Program-made: the position numbers and the translations under genes
Notes under the pieces: generated by a model
What the model was told of the DNA's origin: nothing
The model's input: only the letters and a program-made list of their open reading frames with translations
Database searches by the model: none
Source of the DNA: Actinomycetota bacterium
Lineage (GTDB): Bacteria > Actinomycetota > Actinomycetes > S36-B12
Reading direction: 5' to 3'
DNA length: 9,950 nt
Assembly: GCA_009700485.1 (NCBI GenBank)
Contig: WLLZ01000063.1
Coordinates: 1 to 9,950, forward strand
Shown: piece by piece, positions 7,088 through 9,950 of the stretch
Position numbering within the stretch: position 1 is the stretch's first letter
How the letters are laid out: each line of letters begins with the position of its first letter

Positions 7088-8291
7088 CAAGTGCCTTACT
7101 TAGTGCCTTGACGCCTTTAAGGGCAGGCGATCTCGGTGCAACCTCCGAAAGGAGTGCACCCTGCGCCACCGCATTTCGATAGCCACCGGCGTCAAATGGG
7201 ATTGCCACTACCGGCAGGTTGATGCCGCCATCTTGCAAGGCGGCTATTGCTGAACTGCCGCTACGGCGATCCCCAGATCGAATTAGTGCCACCACGATCG
7301 GAGCGTTAGCTCCAAGCTGGTTAATCGTTGGCAGTTGCGCAATTAGGCGGCTAATCGCCAGCGGGTCATCGCGGGTGACAGCAACTACTACATCAGCCGC
7401 AGTAAGCCCGGTGATCGCTGCAGCATTTCGCCGAGAAGATAACAAGGTGCCACCACCATGCTGCACCACCCCACCTTCGTCTTCAATACACGGACCAACA
7501 TCAATAACTGTTTTAGCAAAGGTGGCCCGAGCGATATCCCAAATTGAAGTCAGTGCACTGTGTCGCAGATCGGGCCAACGCTCAGTGCGCGGAATACCCC
7601 CCAATACGTGCAATTGACCGCGCAGCACGCTGGAACTCAACTGAAGTGAACGACTATTTAGAGTGCCATTATCGGCATTGCGGCAGGCAACGACAATCCC
7701 ATTAGAGTCTTCGATAATGCCCAGGTTGAAACAGATCGCCGGCGCATAAGTATCGGCATCAACGAGGCAAGTACGAGACCCCTCACGTGAGAATTCATCA
7801 GCGAGCGCAATAGCAATTGATGTTCGCCCCGGAGCGCCAGCCGGCCCCCAAACCGCAACAGTTTGCCCAAGTGGCGGCGAAGCTCCTTGGCCAGAATCAA
7901 GGGTCTGGTGCTGCCAATTACCGGTATCCCAGACCCCTGCTGCCCCGTTCACAATCTCGGTTGCAACCGCTCGCATCGTTAACTCGGCCGATGACTTAAT
8001 TTGCACAAAACGACTCACTCCAAGTACTCGCAGTAAATGCGCATCGGCTTCATCCGATGAAAGCCCGATTACCGTTCGCTGGCCCCCCAATAGGCGCGCG
8101 ACAATATCTGGGCTGATACGCGGAACTTGGCCGTTCAACACAATCGGCATGTTCGGGTCGGTCGCGGCGGCTGCGAGAAGATCCGCCGCATCAAGTGATC
8201 GACGAGCGACAGTGATACCCGCCGCAGGTGCACCTGCAACTAAGGCACTCTCGCCCGCATAGCCCGCGGCCGCGAGAATGATCGCCGTCAT
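7065..8291 (-). CDS. CpaE-like / MinD-ParA family ATPase (Flp-pilus-type), with Arg in place of the Walker A Lys
   Basis: A 408-residue soluble protein. Residues 1 to about 115 look like the divergent pseudo-receiver domain seen in CpaE proteins, and residues from about 143 on form a ParA/MinD-type nucleotide-binding domain. The P-loop is VWGPAGAPGRTS (147-158): glycines are kept, but the usual Lys before Thr/Ser is Arg156 and the ParA/MinD signature lysine is absent. LVDAD (176-180) is the second nucleotide motif and TVIDVGP (Asp264) is the Walker B equivalent. From memory of the family, GAPGRT is common in actinobacterial CpaE-like proteins, so it may be a subfamily trait rather than damage. 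Such proteins localise Tad/Flp pilus machinery. The ATG at 8291 overlaps the SAF gene's stop as ATGA. Downstream comes only the convergent transpeptidase, overlapped by 23 bp, so no tadA/B/C follows. Confidence 0.85.
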   Translation of the reverse strand: MTAIILAAAGYAGESALVAGAPAAGITVARRSLDAADLLAAAATDPNMPIVLNGQVPRISPDIVARLLGGQRTVIGLSSDEADAHLLRVLGVSRFVQIKSSAELTMRAVATEIVNGAAGVWDTGNWQHQTLDSGQGASPPLGQTVAVWGPAGAPGRTSIAIALADEFSREGSRTCLVDADTYAPAICFNLGIIEDSNGIVVACRNADNGTLNSRSLQLSSSVLRGQLHVLGGIPRTERWPDLRHSALTSIWDIARATFAKTVIDVGPCIEDEGGVVQHGGGTLLSSRRNAAAITGLTAADVVVAVTRDDPLAISRLIAQLPTINQLGANAPIVVALIRSGDRRSGSSAIAALQDGGINLPVVAIPFDAGGYRNAVAQGALLSEVAPRSPALKGVKALSKALATAMAGR

Positions 8292-8962
8292 GATGTTGGT
8301 TGGCTTGTTATCGGCACCGACACCAAATCAATAAAACCCGAGCGCGCCGCAGCAACTAGTTGGGCAGCACCGTCAGCGGGTACTTCAACCACCACCGCGA
8401 TTTCGCCACCGATGCCAACGGTATCAACGGCAGCTTCAGCAACTGTTACTCGCGAAAACACGAGCACGGGCTTCGCGGTTATGCCACCGGCAACCTCAGC
8501 CGGTGTCGACCAAATGTCGACAATATCTCCTGTCGCTAAGTTCACCGGGGCATGCAATGGGTCAACCGGAAGTGTCACCAAGCGCGCATCAAGTAACGGC
8601 GCATAGCCAAGGGCGCCACGGGGGATCAGATCACCAGCCGCCACGGGCCAACGTAGTTTCCCGGTCAGCGGCTCACCGGCCGGTAGGTATTGGTCTTGGG
8701 CCTCACCAAGTGCCACGGTTACGGGGGTGGCCATCGGTACCGAACCAATGGATAAGTCGCTGCTTGCGCGCCAGACGGTGGTTGTCTGCTCACCACGCGA
8801 GAGCAGGAAGGCCCCGGCAAACATCGCCACCACCATGATGGCCAGGCCCACCCAAAGGCGAAGATCACGCCAGCGCACGATTCGTAAACGTTTCGCTGGT
8901 ACTTGACTTGTAAGTTGACTTGTTAGTTGACTATTAAGCACTGCCATTTGCTCCCCCAGCAT
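8288..8962 (-). CDS. SAF-domain membrane protein (CpaB/RcpC-like)
   Basis: Up to 224 residues. A cytoplasmic basic N-terminus is followed by one membrane helix at about residues 37-55 (WVGLAIMVVAMFAGAFLLS) and then an extracytoplasmic part. There, GEAQDQYLPAGEPLTGKL and AAGDLIPRGAL look like the SAF domain, and ATGDIVDIWSTP is the CpaB-type block after it. In Tad/Flp pili CpaB is a periplasmic or wall-side assembly factor; the role in this organism is inferred. Start: ATG 8962 has no Shine-Dalgarno. ATG 8947 has GGGGGAG only 3 nt upstream, but the -10-like TATTTT (8970 to 8965) would place the transcript start between the two ATGs, favouring 8947. Residues 9-20 are three [L-T/N-S-Q] units encoded by a 12-bp tandem repeat. 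First gene of a coupled pair with the CpaE-like ATPase. Confidence 0.85.
   Translation of the reverse strand: MLGEQMAVLNSQLTSQLTSQVPAKRLRIVRWRDLRLWVGLAIMVVAMFAGAFLLSRGEQTTTVWRASSDLSIGSVPMATPVTVALGEAQDQYLPAGEPLTGKLRWPVAAGDLIPRGALGYAPLLDARLVTLPVDPLHAPVNLATGDIVDIWSTPAEVAGGITAKPVLVFSRVTVAEAAVDTVGIGGEIAVVVEVPADGAAQLVAAARSGFIDLVSVPITSQPTS
8903..8938. repeat. Three 12-bp tandem units, each starting TTGACT
   Basis: The plus strand reads TTGACTTGTAAG, TTGACTTGTTAG and TTGACTATTAAG in immediate succession. It lies in the first codons of the SAF gene on the other strand, giving Leu-(Thr/Asn)-Ser-Gln three times in the cytoplasmic tail. Copy changes would keep the reading frame. Confidence 0.8.
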
Positions 8963-8964
8963 TG

Positions 8965-8970
8965 AAAATA
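8965..8970 (-). promoter_or_regulatory. Possible -10 of the SAF/CpaE operon
   Basis: TATTTT on the minus strand. A -35 at 17 bp spacing would be TTTCGA (8993 to 8988), a poor match, and it lies within the inverted repeat at 8978-8997. If the repeat is an operator, a bound protein would cover the -35 and block the promoter. Confidence 0.35.
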
Positions 8971-8977
8971 CGTGGCA

Positions 8978-8997
8978 CTAGTTTCACTCGAAACTAG
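8978..8997. promoter_or_regulatory. Perfect 8+8 bp inverted repeat, candidate operator
   Basis: CTAGTTTC at 8978-8985, a 4-bp spacer ACTC, then GAAACTAG at 8990-8997. The arms are exact reverse complements. It lies in the 109-bp gap between the divergent SAF gene (start 8962) and HTH gene (start 9072), over the likely -35 region of the SAF promoter. There is no T-run after it, so a terminator is unlikely; a homodimer-binding operator is the simplest reading. The regulator is unknown. Confidence 0.6.
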
Positions 8998-9012
8998 AAA
9001 GTCAGCGGAAAG

Positions 9013-9021
9013 TTATCCACA
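9013..9021 (+). promoter_or_regulatory. DnaA-box-like site TTATCCACA
   Basis: A perfect match to TTATNCACA in the SAF/HTH intergenic region, 51 bp before ATG 9072 and 15 bp from the inverted repeat. It is part of the 16-mer GGAAAGTTATCCACAG (9007-9022), repeated at 9907-9922. A single box outside an origin may bind DnaA as a regulator; binding is inferred. Confidence 0.55.
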
Positions 9022-9071
9022 GACCGAATTTAGCCGACTACGGACAGCGGAAAATTTGGCACCATTGGCCC

Positions 9072-9311
9072 ATGCCCCTCCGCTTTCTAACCCTCGCCGA
9101 TGTCGCCGATGCCTTAAATATTTCAGCAGCGCAGACTTACGCGTTGGTGCGAAACGGTGAATTACCAGCAATCAAAATCGGCGGGCGGGGTCAGTGGCGT
9201 GTCGAAGCGGCTGAGCTGGAAGCGTTCATCATGCGGATGTACCAAGTAACCCAGGATTTCGTTAAATCCCACCCCTTCAGCCATGAGTCTGCACCGCTAT
9301 CACCGCAGTGA
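9072..9311 (+). CDS. Small helix-turn-helix protein, HTH_17 / excisionase (BldC-like) family
   Basis: A 79-residue DNA-binding protein. Residues 4-53 match the MerR-like HTH_17 pattern: FLTLADVADALNISAAQTYALV (helix-turn-helix, with the usual TYxLVRNGELPAIKIGGRGQWRV wing) followed by EAAELEAFIMRMY. The remaining 25 residues, rich in Ser, His and Pro, look unstructured. Proteins of this class include phage excisionases and the actinobacterial developmental regulator BldC; with no integrase nearby, a chromosomal regulator is likelier. Codon 1 is ATG 9072, preceded by no Shine-Dalgarno, so translation may be leaderless. It is divergent from the SAF/CpaE operon, next to an inverted repeat and a DnaA-box-like site, and is a candidate regulator of that operon. 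Its last 35 bp overlap the convergent two-repeat gene. Confidence 0.85.
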   Translation: MPLRFLTLADVADALNISAAQTYALVRNGELPAIKIGGRGQWRVEAAELEAFIMRMYQVTQDFVKSHPFSHESAPLSPQ

Positions 9312-9813
9312 GTGAAATAGTTGAAACGTGGCCAATTTGGCCAGCACCACGTACGGTGAGATCACAGAAATCAGCCCCCACCCCCGCAAGTTCACCGACA
9401 TGTATCACTCCATCACCGGTATGCACCCGAACCCCAGAACCGGCCAATTGCCGCAGATACCGTGGCCAGGTCAGCCCTGGGATTACCGGGCCCGAACCTT
9501 CATCACGTAGGCCCACCGCCAGCCCCGATATGGCGATCACCGCAGCGCTGCGAAGTGCCCACACTTGCTCGTCTGGGCCCGCTATGACAATTAAGTCAGC
9601 GCCCACATCGACCACGGCCCCATAAATCACCGGCAACCCGCCCACCGAGATACCCACCCGGCCGGTGGTCGCCAGCAGCCGGTCGACTAGCCGTACCCGG
9701 GCCTGCTCCACCTCCACCAAGCCGGTCGCCTCGGCGATGACTTCGGCATCACAACGAGATTGATAGCCAGCGGCCGCATGCGCCAGTAGATCATCTGGAT
9801 TGGTAATAGTCAT
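9277..9813 (-). CDS. Unrecognised 178-aa protein with two similar beta-rich (Sm/SH3-like?) repeats
   Basis: I do not know a function. Residues 1-50 are helical and charged (EVIAEATGLVEVEQARVRLVD), perhaps a coiled coil. Two related segments follow. Residues 52-98 contain GAVVDVGADLIVI and then ALRSAAVIAIS; residues 127-176 contain GELAGVGADFCDL and then TISLTAVIAVQ. The shared pattern G-x(3-4)-VGAD-[LF], about 20-25 residues, then AVIA[IV] suggests tandem small beta barrels resembling an LSm or SH3 fold. A proline/tryptophan linker (PGLTWPRYLRQL) sits between them. As I recall, similar proteins occur in actinomycetes beside HTH_17 genes, sometimes labelled Fis-family regulators without support. 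No signal peptide or membrane helix. GGAGG (9828 to 9824) lies 10 nt before ATG 9813; TTG 9816 at 7 nt is an alternative. Its 3' end overlaps the HTH gene by 35 bp. Confidence 0.75.
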   Translation of the reverse strand: MTITNPDDLLAHAAAGYQSRCDAEVIAEATGLVEVEQARVRLVDRLLATTGRVGISVGGLPVIYGAVVDVGADLIVIAGPDEQVWALRSAAVIAISGLAVGLRDEGSGPVIPGLTWPRYLRQLAGSGVRVHTGDGVIHVGELAGVGADFCDLTVRGAGQIGHVSTISLTAVIAVQTHG

Positions 9814-9823
9814 CAAGAAATAA

Positions 9824-9828
9824 CCTCC
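9824..9828 (-). promoter_or_regulatory. Ribosome binding site of the two-repeat protein gene
   Basis: GGAGG on the minus strand, 10 nt before ATG 9813 and 7 nt before the in-frame TTG 9816. It supports translation here but leaves the exact first codon open. Confidence 0.7.
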
Positions 9829-9912
9829 AAATCAACAGGTTTGAGCAGTGCTGCGCCGGGGCACACTTTGAGCATGATGATTCTCGCTCACCTGCGGACA
9901 ACCCCGGGAAAG

Positions 9913-9921
9913 TTATCCACA
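9913..9921 (+). promoter_or_regulatory. Second DnaA-box-like site TTATCCACA
   Basis: Identical to the site at 9013-9021 and embedded in the same 16-mer (9907-9922). A near-box TTGTCCGCA lies on the opposite strand at 9901 to 9893, one base off the actinobacterial form TTGTCCACA. Otherwise 9829-9950 holds no gene that I can support. Confidence 0.55.
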
Positions 9922-9950
9922 GCGAGCTGGTAGCTGCCATTGACAGGCCA

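Noticed and set aside
7219..7617. 132-codon plus-strand frame within the CpaE-like gene
   Set aside because: Antisense to nucleotide-binding motifs of a recognised ATPase; Ser/Thr/Arg-rich shadow.
8972..9160. 62-codon plus-strand frame overlapping the HTH gene start
   Set aside because: Crosses the regulatory gap, ends within the HTH gene in another frame and has no ribosome binding site; the HTH frame has a clear domain.
9329..9343. 15-bp palindrome TGGCCAA-T-TTGGCCA just after the HTH stop
   Set aside because: A 1-nt centre cannot form a good hairpin loop, no T-run follows, and the bases encode part of the second beta repeat of the opposite gene.
9007..9922. Replication origin
   Set aside because: Only two perfect DnaA-box-like sites 900 bp apart with a gene pair between them, no dnaA or dnaN and no AT-rich unwinding stretch.
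9873..9932. Short plus-strand frame starting ATGATG near the right edge
   Set aside because: Under 20 codons, no ribosome binding site, and it runs through the DnaA-box-like site; not supportable as a gene.

Overview
The window is a compact stretch of bacterial chromosome. The proteins point to an actinomycete (high-GC Gram-positive lineage). The evidence is a large actinobacterial-type NAD-dependent glutamate dehydrogenase, a DUF2505 protein, a WS/DGAT acyltransferase, a CpaE-like ATPase with the GAPGRT form of the P-loop, and a BldC/excisionase-like small HTH protein. By eye the base composition is only moderately GC-rich and TTA codons occur, so an uncultured or environmental actinomycete fits better than Streptomyces or Mycobacterium. 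This placement is inference; there is no marker gene in the window. I saw no rRNA, tRNA, CRISPR, insertion sequence or phage gene.

Layout. (1) Bases 1-3302, minus strand: the N-terminal two thirds of NAD-glutamate dehydrogenase; the gene runs off the left edge. (2) 3334-3825, plus: DUF2505 protein, divergent from the dehydrogenase across only 31 bp. (3) 3822-6274, minus: a two-gene lipid operon, WS/DGAT-family acyltransferase then patatin-like lipase, joined by an ATGA overlap. (4) About 6380-7087, plus: a secreted or membrane-anchored L,D-transpeptidase with a Pro/Ser/Thr linker. (5) 7065-8962, minus: a second ATGA-coupled pair, a SAF-domain (CpaB-like) membrane protein then a CpaE/MinD-like ATPase. 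These are parts of a Tad/Flp-pilus-type system, but no other pilus gene follows. (6) 9072-9311, plus: a small HTH_17 protein. (7) 9277-9813, minus: a 178-aa protein of unknown function built from two similar beta-rich repeats. (8) 9814-9950: non-coding as far as I can see, with a perfect DnaA-box-like 9-mer.

How the genes may work together. The dehydrogenase feeds 2-oxoglutarate from glutamate. The acyltransferase/lipase pair probably handles storage or membrane lipid. The transpeptidase acts on peptidoglycan. The SAF/CpaE pair with the HTH gene and the two-repeat gene resembles a cell-envelope or pilus-associated neighbourhood. The control signals worth most attention lie between 8962 and 9072: a perfect 8+8 bp inverted repeat and a DnaA-box-like site. 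The latter recurs inside an identical 16-bp word exactly 900 bp away, in the other gene-free gap. All three convergent gene pairs overlap at their 3' ends, and several starts lack a Shine-Dalgarno but have a -10-like hexamer at leaderless distance.
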